Source: Girardinichthys multiradiatus
Lineage: Eukaryota > Chordata > Actinopteri > Cyprinodontiformes > Goodeidae
Length of the DNA stretch: 64,000 nucleotides
Reading direction: 5' to 3'
Assembly (NCBI RefSeq): GCF_021462225.1
Contig: NC_061804.1
Location: forward strand, 3,945,001 to 4,009,000
The notes below the pieces were generated by a model that did not search any database, had not been told where the DNA came from, and saw only the letters and a program-made list of their open reading frames with translations. Made by a program: the position numbers and the translations under genes. Below are positions 22,987 to 33,750 of this stretch, piece after piece; position 1 is the stretch's first letter; the number at the start of each line of letters is the position of its first letter.

Positions 22987-25900
22987 AATTTTTATAATCC
23001 ATGTAAAATATTATCATTTGAGTTGATGGATGAATTAATGGGATACTTAGAAGGAAAAGTAATCTGGTGTGGAGATTTTAATGCTAACAGCACATTATGG
23101 GGAAAATGTAATGATAAAAATGGACAAGTTATTGAAGAAACAATGGAAATAAAAAATTTGGTATGTATAAATGATGGAAGAGGAACAGGAATTAATGTAA
23201 AAACAGGTACAGAGTCTGTGATTGATTTAACAATAGTATCAAATTGTTTAGCCAATAACTGTGAGTGAGACATTGACAAAGATACAACAGTAGGCAGTGA
23301 TCATTACCCCATTAAAATCATAACAGGAATATTACTAAATAACAGGATTATATAAAAGATGGAACTTTAATAAGGCTGATTGGGAAATTGTTTTATATTT
23401 AAGTCAAAAGAAATTGGAAGAAATAGATGAGTCAATTGATATAAATAGTTTAAATATAAATATCTGTAAAAAAAATCTTACAGGCTGCAGAAGAATCAAT
23501 AAAAAAAGGAGGAAGAAAGAACGATAAAAAAATTGTGCCATGGTGGACAAAAGATTGTAGTGAAGTAATAAAATTACGAAATAAAGCATTTAAAATGTTA
23601 AAAAGTAACCCAATTTATCAGAATCTAATTGAGTACAAAAGAAAGCAGGCAAAGGTAAGAAAGATCATTAAACAAGCAAAAAGAGAATATTGGAGAAACT
23701 TTTGTAATACCGTAGTGAGAGAAACAAAAATTTATCAAATTTGGAAAACGATTAAAAGAATGAATGGTATTAGAAAAGAATATGGATATCCTTTATTAAA
23801 AATAGATAATATAACTATAACGGAAGATAAAGAAAAAGCAGAAATATTAGCTAAAACATTTAGTAAAATTCATAGTTCAAATAATATTAGTGAAAAGGGA
23901 AAGAAAGGTAGGGAAATCACAAAGATGAAATATAAAGAATTAATGAAAAATAATGTAGATACAAATAAATTAATAAATGAACCATTTACACAAGGAGAAT
24001 TGAACTTTGTAACCAGGAAAACAAAAAATACATCACCTGGAAAAGATCAAATGTACTATACGATGATAGAACATCTTAATGACAAAGCAAAAGACAAAAT
24101 ATTAGAATTATACAATAAAGTCTGGGAGGAGGGAGAGCTGCCACAGAGCTGGAAGGAAGCAATAATTATTCTAATAGCTAAACCAGGAACAGATTACACA
24201 AAACCAGAAAATTATAGACCGATCGCATTAACATCAAATATTTGTAAAATAATGGAAAAAATGATTAATAATAGATTAACATATGATTTAAATATTAATG
24301 GGTATATATCTAGAAATCAAAATGGGTTTCGAAAAGGGAGAAGCACAAATGACTCTGCATTATGTTTAGAATATGAAATTAGGAGAGCACAAATAAACAA
24401 AGAAAATGTAGTAGCTGTATTTTTCGACATAGAAAAAGCTTATGACATGATGTGGGTTGAAGGATTATTAATTAAATTAAATAAAATGGGTATTACTGGA
24501 AAAATGTTGAACTGGATTAAAGATTTTTTATCAAATAGAAAAATACAAGTAAGAATTGGTCAAGAATTGTCAGATAAATATATAATAGATAATGGTACTC
24601 CTCAAGGAAGTATTATAAGTCCGTTATTGTTTTCTAAAATGATAAATGATGTATTTAAAAATATTGGTAAGGACGTCGGTTGCTCACTATTTGCAGATGA
24701 TGGAGCTATATGGAAAAGAGGTCGTAATATCAAATTTATTGAAAAGAAAATACAGGATGAGATTATTAGAATAGAACAATGAGCAAATCAATGGGGATTT
24801 AAATTCTCAGTGGAAAAAACAAAAGTAATGGTGTTTACACAGAAAAGGAAAAGAGAAAATATCAAACTAAAATTATACAATCAAGTTTTAGAACAAGTAA
24901 AAAATATAAAATGTTTAGGTATATGGTTTGATGAAAAAATTATATGGAAAGTACATATAGAAAAAATCATAGATAAATGCAAAAAAATATTAAACATTAT
25001 GAGATGTATGGCTGGTATTGATTGGGGAGCAGATCGAACATCATTAAAAATAATTTATACAGGATTAATTAGATCAAATATTGATTATGGAAGTATAATT
25101 TATGGATCAGCAGCAAACACACATCTTATAAAATTAGACAATATACAACATCAAGCTTTAAGAATTTGTACAGGAGCAATCAGAACCAGTCCAATAGCAG
25201 CACTCCAGGTAGAGATGGGAGAGATGCCATTAGATCTACGAAGGAAACAGCAATAAATTACTGGATAAACTTACAAAGCAATAATCCGGATAATCCCACA
25301 CGTGATATTTTAAAACCATGCTGGGAAAAAGAAAAAAAACAAGTTAAGAGTTTTGGTTGGATTATCAATAATATAGCAGAAGAATTTCAAATATATGAAA
25401 AAGAAATAAGTTCAATGTTGCCTTTGCCAGTAGTGCCACCGTGGCTGTTACCAGAAGCAGTGGTGGATATGGCGTTGATGGAAAAGAAAAAGGATCCAAA
25501 ATGTAGATTAGATTCAAGTATAATACAAGAATATATAAACAATTACTATCATTATGTCCAGATTTACACAGACGCATCAAAAACAGATGAAAAAATAGGA
25601 GTAGCATTTGTAATACCAGAATTTAAAATAAAAGTAGGAAGGAGAATTACAGATGGATTATCAATATATTCAGGAGAATTATTAGCCATATTGTTAGCAG
25701 TGCAGTGGGTGGAGGATATAAAACCATTAAAAACAATCATTTGTTCAGATTCAAGTTCAGCATTATTAAGTTTAAAACATAATCATTCAGAGGGTAGACC
25801 AGACATTTTGTTGGAAATAAAACATACTTTATTTAGAATACAAAGAATGGGATTAATATTAGTGTTTTTATGGGTACCAGCACATGTAGGAGTTAGAGGG

Positions 25901-26404
25901 AATGAGATGGCAGACAGGATGGCAAAGAAGGCAACACAAAACATTAGTTTTATAATAAATATTAGTAGGTCAGAGGCAAGAAATATAATTAAACAGAGAA
26001 TCAGGAAAGAGTGGCAAAAAAGGTGGGATGAAGAAAAGAAAGGAAGATGGTTTTACAGAATCAACAAGATAATAGGAGAAGTAAGAACTGGAAGATGGAG
26101 TAGAAAAGAGGAAAGATTAATTACAAGATTAAGACTAGGACATACAGGACTTAATTCTACATTGTTCAAGATAAAGAAACATAATACAGGAAAATGTGAT
26201 CATTGTGGAGAGGAGGAAACAATAGAACATGTAATATTGAAGTGTCAGAAATATGAACAAGAAAGAACAATTTTAAGGAGAGAACTTGTAGGTATTAAAG
26301 AAAATTTTATTTTGAGAGATACTTTGCAAAGAAGTTTCGGTAGCAAACATATTCAAATTATAATTAGATTTTTCAAGAGCACTAAATTAATAAATAGAAT
26401 TTGA
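22987..26404 (+). pseudogene. LINE copy C ORF2, 5'-truncated and broken
   Basis: The endonuclease remnant reads to a TGA at 23266-23268, where the intact copy has Trp. Frameshifts follow around 23345-23470. The main RT block is 23535-24782 (FDIEKAYD, TPQGS, FADD), ended by a TGA in place of Trp; 24810-25256 continues it. A frameshift near 25250 leads into 25166-26404, which contains RNase H (IYTDASK, GELLAIL, CSDSSSAL, PAHVG) and the CDHC...H...C zinc motif at the C-terminus. No functional product is expected. Confidence 0.9.
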
Positions 26405-26523
26405 TTGTTGTAATAGTAAATAAGATTTAAAACCATGAAGAACCACACTCCATACCAGTCGGTGGCGGTAATGCACATCTTCAAGTTATTTGCCAACTGC
26501 CAAAAATAATACAAGAAGAAGAA
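22987..26523 (+). mobile_element. LINE copy C: 5'-truncated I/Nimb-type LINE
   Basis: The copy begins inside the ORF2 endonuclease region (AATTTTTATAATCCATG, encoding NFYNP) and runs to the 3' UTR and GAA tail. It is flanked by GACCTTTGCTGGA at 22974-22986 and 26524-26536. It belongs to the same subfamily as the intact copy at 59756-64000, with very similar protein blocks, and is younger-looking than copy B. Confidence 0.93.
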
Positions 26524-26536
26524 GACCTTTGCTGGA

Positions 26537-26831
26537 ACATAACCTCAGTTATGTGGACTCCTGTCTGTCTGCCTATCTGCCTGCCAACATCTGGTAATAC
26601 TCCCTCCTAAAGACTGCACTGTAAATATTCTCATCACCAGTACTCTCTTTCTCTCTCCTTGGATTCCTGGGTTTACCTCCTCCTCCTCTGGCTTCTGGAC
26701 AACTCCAGCTCAAGATTCCTTAAACAAAGTCTACAGTAGAAATAAACCTCATTTACCGTCTTATCCTGTGTGCTGAGTCTGTTTCATCCTCTGGTTTTGT
26801 TCTACTTCGACTATCTAAGCAATTCATGATA
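26537..26831 (+). repeat. Gypsy 3' LTR, downstream (R-U5) part
   Basis: It continues the 3' LTR after LINE C, beginning ACATAACCTCAG and ending CATGATA, followed by the CTGTG target duplication at 26832-26836. An AATAAA signal lies at about 26743. It matches 18242-18542 apart from the two indels and about one substitution. Confidence 0.9.
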
Positions 26832-27029
26832 CTGTGATCATAGCAGCGGTTTAGTCAGATAAAACCTCTACTTGTTGACTGTTTCTGCTGAAGTAGGTAT
26901 CTGCCAAAAATAAAAAGGCATTGTGTTGAATGTTGGTTCCTCTTTTGGTTATTTCCGGGAAGAAGGGAATGTGTTGCATCAGTAACTATAAATTTGCCTT
27001 TCTCTGAAACTGTTTTGATTTAACCACAG

Positions 27030-27127
27030 ACTCTCATGATTCAGTGCTACGGTTCAACGCTGCGCCCACCAACGGCTTCGAGAAAGACGTTGGCTCCAAA
27101 ACAACCATCCGCCTCATTAACTCGCAG
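27030..27127 (+). CDS. st6gal1: st6gal1 coding exon 4 (second half of sialylmotif L)
   Basis: The acceptor is AACCACAG ending at 27029 and the donor CGCAG/GTAAAC at 27128. It completes the split codon to give [20 protein letters not shown]..., residues 276-308, ending TTIRLINSQ. This half of motif L contributes to CMP-sialic acid binding. Confidence 0.94.
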
Positions 27128-30100
27128 GTAAACCCACAAACGGTGACCGATTATGGTTACTTCTTTATTACATTCAATCTATATCTGTGGTTGAACGTAA
27201 TCACACTCACTGCAGAAACTACAGTCATGGCCAAAAGTTTTAACATGTGTAGACGTGTTACCACCTTCGCATCTTCAAATTTAGATCGAATGGAGATTAG
27301 GTGCAAAGAATTTTATCAGCTTTAAAACATTTTCTTTTACTCTGTTTGGTTGCCCAAACTGATTGGTAAACTTCAATTCAGTAGTCATGTCATGAGCCCA
27401 TGTGAAGCTGTAAAAGACTTCAGCTGAGATCACCCAATTGGTCCAATTAGACTGATTGCTTTAGAGGAGGAGAAGATGTTTGCCTTCTGATATTTAATGG
27501 ATAATGGAACACAGAGAAAAAGATAACATCTCAAACTGTTTCATTGTCTGTTCTAAATGTTCTAAAGTATTAAGTGATTCTAGTGAGCAGCAAACCAAGG
27601 ATGAGGCTACTGCAAGATGAACTGGGTGCAAAGGGTCAGTTCTTAATGCTGCTGAAGATTAGTTTCTTATTGTTACGATGGATAAAATAAAAAAATGAGG
27701 AAATGACCAAACTGATTGACAAACATGAATCTGAAGTTCAAGCATCTAAGTGATAGTAAATGCTAATATGAAGTTTCAGATTGTTGCAACGCTTTCACCA
27801 ATTTTAATTCAGTTAAAACTGCGTTGTATACAATGCTCATTTTTATTGAAACCCTTTTTTTTGTTTTGTTTTGATAAAACAAATCCAGATAAAGTTGGAT
27901 CAAACAGTAGTCTGTATTGTTTAATGTAAGTGATTCCATATTTCCCCTGGGCACTGAAAAATAATTTTCATTAAAACTGTAAGAGGCCCAAAAAAATATC
28001 ATTTTAAACTGAATTAAATGTTTCATTAACAAAGCCATCTGTCTTCCATATCTAAGCCCAGGGCTCAAAGTTTTAGACTGAAAACTCTGAAAAAAACTAT
28101 TACAAATGTGCAGAAACATAGAAGCAGTGATTAAGAGTTGCAGAGTGTCCAGAACACACTCGAACCATCTTGACCCTAAGCAGGTCAGCAGGTGTCTTGA
28201 GTGCATCTAATAGCACTGAAGTGAAGACCTTTGGGCAAGAAGGGTTGTAAAGAGGCCACTTTCGTCCAACAGAAACATAAGTCTGAAATTCTGCATAAAG
28301 TGTCAGGATGAATGGCAACAGATTGGTGCAAAGTTATTCTCCTTCATGAATCCTCCTTCTGATCTGGAAAAAGTGAGAGTACCATAAGACCTTTGTGGAG
28401 GTGCAGCATTCAATCAGCCACACATCAGAATTGGACATTTTGGTTTTTCCCCCTTGATCAGGTCTAAACGGTGATGTGTATATGAAATACAACAAAATTT
28501 GTTTGGGTATTAAATGCATCAAAACTAAAATCCCCCACTATTTTCAGACTATAAGCAATCAAATATCAGCATGTACTTTCATACACTTGTGAGTTTATTC
28601 AAATATCAGAACGGTTAATGAGACATGCTGTGATGCAGATGCGTTGCAGATTGGATATTTACATTTTTTATTTACTGTTTGATTTGGAACTATTTTTATC
28701 AAAAAAACCCGCTGAACATTTTTTTCTTCTGTCATGTTTGAAAGAACACAGTCAGTCAAAATCAGAGCAGCTTAGACTTAAAAGAAAACCCGAAATTGCT
28801 CTCAAACTAAAAAACCTGATCAATAGATCTCTATTCCCGATGATGCCAACATCAAAGGATCCTGATCCAATCCACGGTTAATGGGTAGAATTGGGAAGAA
28901 CCCCACTCTCTTGGATGAGAAGCAAGCCCAGAACCCGGCCAAGAAGGGTAAGATGGAGCACCTTGTCATAAGGTGCTATGGTGGCTCAAAGATCACAACA
29001 TTGAAATTTTGGACATGTGCTCTGGGAACTCTGCAGATGTTTGCCCCAATGAGAACATATAGTCAGTTCTGAAAAAGCAGACGTAGAAACAACCCAACTT
29101 TACCAACTCAAACAGTGTGTCTTCATCAGTCAGGTTTGGGAACAGAAGTCTATATTCAGCATGTCGGAGAATTATAAAAGTTATGAAGTATCAACTTTGG
29201 AAATGTTGACTCTTTAAAGAAATTACAGTAGTTGGATTTGCAAAAAGATGCAAACGAAACTAAAACTGAAGCTATAAACACAAGACATTTCCAACTGCAG
29301 AAACATTGGCACGTACAACATGAAAAACTGTTTGAATAGGTCACTGTTACACTAAACTGCCTTTCAGACTAGAAGTCTGTTTTAATTCCAAATAGCTGAC
29401 TGGTTGCTATAGCAACAGTCAAACAGTTTCTCCATGTGTCACGGAGGGGTTTTGGAGCGGACCGAAGCGCAGACAAGAGCTTGGGAGCAGCATTTCAAAA
29501 AAGCAGTCTCTCAGCTTTAATCTAAAAAAGTCAAAACTTAAAACAAACACTGCAGGTACTGAACAGGGTCGAGATCCAAACACTTACACTACAGACACTG
29601 CAGGAACATGGAGACTCAAGGCAGGGACGTGGATAAAGGGTCAAGTTGTAACGCAAGGAACCCACAAAACATAATGAAACAAACCAACTAATATGCAGAG
29701 AGAAAACAAAGGCAGGTAATCAAAGGAACTGAGGACAGGTGAGGCAAGGAGGCAGGAAGGCAGAGGGAACAGGTGAACCTAATACAAGTAATTAACAAGA
29801 CACCAAGCAGACCTAAAACAAAACTATAAATAAAGATAAAAATAAAGCATAAAAATCAGGGATAAACATGATCTGAAGGAAACTGAGAAACTGAAGGGAA
29901 CATAAGAAACACCAAATCTAAGAACGAACAAGGAACCCGTAAAGCAAACCAGATTACAGAGTAATGAAACCTGACACCACACAGACTGAACAGACAGGAA
30001 GGGAAGCAGAGAACATGAGGACTAGGATGTAAACAATAAGTAAACACAACCTAACCAGAGGGGCTGGAGAAATATGATCATTAGTAAACAAAACAAAACA

Positions 30101-31333
30101 CAAAGTCCAAAATGTCACATCCTGACACCATGTACCTGATCAGGAAAGAAAATCTAACATTTCGAATGTAAGAGCACAAAATGACAGCAGAAATGAGCTT
30201 TCGTTGTTTTTTTTGGGGGGAGGGGTTATCAAAGTTTAGGATTTCCAGGTTTACTCATCACATGACATGCTGAGCAGAACCATGTAACTAAGCATGGTCT
30301 GTATGTTGTGGGTGTTAAACTGCAGAGATGAGCTGCCTTTCAGTATTTTTAGATGTGATAGCAGCACAGAAAAACTGTTGGCCATGAATCCTTTCAGACC
30401 AAGTTAGAAGGTTATGGTTACAGTGAAAATGCTGTATATTGTATTCAGTTCATATATACACATTATATGACTTAAATATATATTTTCCCATCACAGAAAA
30501 TAAAATCTTTTTATCAAATACAGACGGATTACAATAAACCCAAACAGAATTTTCTTTGCATCTGAAGACTTAAGAGGAGGAACTCAAAATAAATTCTAAT
30601 TTGTTAAATACTAAAATCAAGGGCCTCAAATGTTTTCATACCACTTTAAACTAACATTTTATCAAGTTACAACCCACACTCTGTTTCATTGGGATTTTAT
30701 GTGATTAGTATAAAGTAGAGCATTTTTGTGAAGCAGAAAGAAAATATTTGACAATTTGAAATAAAAATTTGTGCTTGCCTCTTTTAATCTGATGCCCCTA
30801 AATATAATCTATTTCAACCTGTGTATTACCTACCACAACCTGTATAGTCAGAAGTCAGCTGGTTAATAGTCTACTTGTGTGTAGTTAAATCTCTTTGTAA
30901 AACTATCTGTCCTGTGAAGACCTCTGAGGTTTGTTAGACAATTGGTCAATAAACGGCACCATTTTTAGACGTTAAGGTTAAGAATAGTGTTGCGAAATAG
31001 TAAAATAAAATTAAAAAACTCACCCATCCCTCGCTTTTTTTAACATCTCAGGCCTTCTGAAGATTTTTAAGTTCCTTTGCTGCTTTTTTACCCTTGTTCA
31101 CCCAGTTCCTGAACATCTCTATGAAATATTTTTTTCTCATCTGGAAAGGGGAGAAAAGATTAACACTTTTTGTTTTGGACTGGGTGCAGTGTAGTATTGA
31201 AACATTGCCATTTCTTTTTGAAATGACATCTATCTTGCAAAGTGCTACCCAGTTAGCATTTGTGTCAGTATAAAAAGTATCTGCCCTCTCCAGGAGGTGA
31301 AATGTATCTTAAAGATAAAGTTTTGTCTTCTAG
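27128..31333 (+). other. st6gal1 intron 4
   Basis: No coding sequence is recognised. An A-rich block at about 29437-30130 begins GTGTCACGGAGGGG and ends CACATCCTGACACC; it looks like a dispersed repeat, but I cannot classify it. A Tc1-like terminal-repeat remnant is listed separately at about 30620-30960. Confidence 0.5.
30620..30960. mobile_element. Tc1-like short remnant
   Basis: The blocks GTTACAACCCACACTCTG, CATTGGGATTTTATGTGAT, AAAGAAAATATTTGACA and ACCTCTGAGG resemble the long terminal repeats and flanking leader of a common vertebrate Tc1-like element whose middle is missing. Edges are approximate and the call rests on remembered sequence. Confidence 0.45.
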
Positions 31334-31435
31334 GTGATGGCATCTGATGACCATCGCTTCCTGTCCAGTTCACTGTACAGCTCCGGTGTTCTGGTTGCCT
31401 GGGACCCCGCCCCCTTTTCCTCTAACCTCAGTCAG
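31334..31435 (+). CDS. st6gal1: st6gal1 coding exon 5
   Basis: The acceptor is GTCTTCTAG ending at 31333 and the donor CAGTCAG/GTAATT at 31436. The 34 codons (residues 309-342) begin VMASDDHRF and contain VLVAWDPAPF, a well-conserved block between motifs L and S. Confidence 0.94.
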
Positions 31436-31542
31436 GTAATTTTATGAAGCTGTTTTTTTTTTCCGCAACCCTTATTGAAAACCTGCCCGCAGGCCAGATT
31501 GTTTCCTCACATGTCTCCACATGCTGTTTATCCCTCCTGCAG

Positions 31543-31717
31543 TGGTACAACCACACAGATTATCCCATCTTCATCCAGTACCAGAGATACAGGAGGCTTC
31601 ACCCGCAGCAGCCTTTCTACATCCTGCATCCTCGCTTCGAGTGGCAGCTCTGGCAGCGGATTCAAGACAACATGGCTGAACCCATACAGAAGAACCCACC
31701 CTCTTCCGGCCTGCTTG
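31543..31717 (+). CDS. st6gal1: st6gal1 coding exon 6 (into sialylmotif S)
   Basis: The acceptor is CCTCCTGCAG ending at 31542 and the donor CTTG/GTATGA at 31718, phase 1. It encodes residues 343-400, with QPFYILHPRFEWQLW and the start of motif S (NPPSSGLL). NHT at residues 345-347 is a possible N-glycosylation site. Confidence 0.94.
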
Positions 31718-32589
31718 GTATGAGAACTTCCAGCTGTCTCACCATTTCCTGCTTATGTTCTGTTGTCTTTGGGCCTGACATGTTACAGACAAAAATAACT
31801 TCCTGACCACATATGAAAGCTTAGTGTGGGAAACGGATTGTCAAGCTATGAAACCCCAACATGGGAGTTGATTTGTGTTGAAATGATCTTGAGAAAAATA
31901 TCTAAAAGTAAAAGATAACATTTCTGAAATCATGAAAGTTATCCTAAGAAGCAGCTTTTCTTCATATCTGTAGCAGAATGATTGTGGGAATCTGTTTGGT
32001 GATAGACTACAAAGTACTGGGACTTTAGGATTCAGAAAATCCTTAAACATGGATTGCATTTAGTTACTTGTACATTCTTTTTTCAAATTAATAAGTGTAA
32101 ACACACACCTTCGTCTTGTACATGCTGAGTGCCATCCTCTAAAACAACCTCATTCTTGTCTGGGACCTGGATTGGTTTCAAACATAATCCCCAACTCTGT
32201 CTAATTCTTTAATGTCCTAAATTTGGGCTAATGACCTTTTTAATATTAGTATTGAAAGTAAAGCTGGACATGCTGTTCCTTTTTTACTTTCATTTCTCCT
32301 GACTGATGTTGTAAGAGCACAGCTAGGGTCAGGGATAGTACAATGTGGCAAAAACTAATCTTTCAGTTCTGGTTTATAGTTTCAGTGTTGGTTTTGCTTG
32401 TGCTGTGTTAAAACATTGTAAAAAGCTATTTTTAAATGGCTAACCTTTCACTTTAACCTACTAAGTGAGGAAACTGTGGCTGGAGGCTCCTTGTTGTTCC
32501 CCAAAAATCAGAAAATCTGGTGTAAAAAATGAAAATTACAAAAATAATCACAGTCCAGGAAGCAAAGCAACCAGTTTCCTAAAGGATAA

Positions 32590-33215
32590 ACAGTCACCGA
32601 TCATGCTTCACATTATCAACACCTGTCTAATGGTGTGTTGGTCCACCTATTACTACCAGACCTGTCCTGACCCATTGAGGCATGGACTCCATTGGACTCC
32701 TAAAGGTGTGTCGTTGTGTCTGGCGCTAACATGGTAGCAGCAGATCCTGGTTCAGTTCTGAGTCTTACAATTGGTATGCAATGTATTCTTATACATTTCA
32801 ATAAGAAACAGCATTAGCATCAGAAGTTCAAATCATAGTAGCTCATCTGTTGGATCAGACTTGATAGGCCAGACTTTTCACGATCATCTTGGTCTCCCAT
32901 GATTCTGTCGCTGCTTTCTGCTGTTCCCTCCTCGGACCACTTTTGATGGTTTCTTTACACTGCAGACCGGGAACACGCCACAGGAGCTGTAGCTTTAGAG
33001 ATGACCTGGTTGTCACTCAGCACAGTTTGGGTCTTGTGAAATTGCTCACAATTTTGTACTTGTCCATTTTTCCTGCTTCTTATCAACTTTATGAGCAAAA
33101 TGTTCACTTGCTTCTGAATTTATCCCAATAACCAAACAGGGACCACGATGAAGAGATAATCTGTGTTATTTACTACCTGTCAGTGGCTGTTAGGCCTGAT
33201 CAGTACATGTTTCCA
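32590..33215 (-). mobile_element. Tc1-like transposon remnant, antisense
   Basis: Read on the - strand, 32889-33131 encodes decayed helix-turn-helix transposase sequence. Recognisable + strand blocks are CTCATCTGTTGGATCAGAC, CGGACCACTTTTGATGG, CACTGCAGACCGGGAACACG and CATTTTTCCTGCTTCT. The middle of the gene is deleted; the left part (ATTGAGGCATGGACTCCA, GGTAGCAGCAGATCCT) is the other end. It lies within st6gal1 intron 6. Confidence 0.6.
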
Positions 33216-33484
33216 CTAAAGTATATCCCCTCCACACAGCTGCGACTTTTTCCATTATCGTCTAGTCATTCATGCTCATTCCTACTCTGTGTTTATGTGC
33301 AGAAATGGGTGTCCTAGTTCTGTTTGAGATTAAGAGATATTTTTGTTCCAGCTAACCATTTCAACAAGCTGCACATATTGATGCACTTACAAAATAATTT
33401 TTCTTATTTATTATGTTTGCTGCCATGTGAAATTTATTTTAGGAAAATCTCAAGAATGAAATGTTGTCCTCCTTTCCTTTGCAG

Positions 33485-33750
33485 GCACCATCCTGATGAT
33501 GTCACTGTGCGAGGTGGTGCACGTCTACGAGTTCTTGCCATCCCGCAGGAAGACGGAGCTCTGCCACTACTTCCAGCGTTTCTACGACGCCGCTTGCACG
33601 CTCGGGGCTTACCACCCACTGTTGTACGAGAAGAATCTAGTTAAGCGCATGAACCAGGGCTCGGATCGAGACATCTACATCCACGGACGCGTCACATTGC
33701 CCGGGTTCAGCGCCATGAACTGTACCGCAAAAGCGGTGCGAGAGCACTGA
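33485..33750 (+). CDS. st6gal1: st6gal1 coding exon 7 (catalytic C-terminus, stop)
   Basis: The acceptor is CCTTTGCAG ending at 33484; the stop TGA is at 33748-33750. It encodes residues 401-488: the rest of motif S ([16 protein letters not shown]), motif III ([13 protein letters not shown]) and the VS residues H444 and E449, then [12 protein letters not shown] and [10 protein letters not shown]480 is the cysteine expected to pair with C214. The tail after C480 is only eight residues. Confidence 0.95.

Larger units (their letters stand above)
12524..26836 (+). mobile_element. Sushi-type Ty3/Gypsy retrotransposon with nested LINEs, plus 5-bp target duplications
   Basis: The element proper is 12529-26831, flanked by CTGTG at 12524-12528 and 26832-26836. 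Its LTRs begin TGTAGGATC and end CATGATA. Without the LINEs each LTR is about 420 bases, and the two differ at about three substitutions plus an 8-base and a 2-base indel, so the insertion is young. The internal part carries gag and a pol in the order protease, reverse transcriptase, RNase H, integrase, chromodomain, which is the chromovirus order. Several frameshifts and stops make this copy non-functional. It lies in the same orientation as st6gal1, inside its intron. Confidence 0.92.
10116..33750 (+). other. st6gal1 gene, coding span of seven exons
   Basis: This gene encodes beta-galactoside alpha-2,6-sialyltransferase, a type II Golgi enzyme that moves sialic acid from CMP-sialic acid to terminal galactose of N-glycans. 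The seven exons sum to 1467 bases (488 residues plus stop) with consistent splice phases 0,0,1,0,0,1. Residues 1-17 are a basic cytosolic tail and about 18-36 a signal anchor; a long stem follows, then the catalytic domain. Sialylmotif L is at about 256-304, S at about 393-417, and motif III/VS at 435-449 with H444 and E449. Six cysteines that pair in the mammalian enzyme appear kept: C214, C257, C409, C427, C438 and C480. The MNKY start of the catalytic region and the YEKNLVK and LPGF segments favour ST6GAL1 over ST6GAL2. The protein is longer than human ST6GAL1 (406), mainly in the stem. Confidence 0.93.

Noticed and set aside
12652..26523. A LINE-carrying LTR copied to both ends during Gypsy retrotransposition
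   Set aside because: The LINEs in the two LTRs differ in number, length and sequence far more than the LTRs do.
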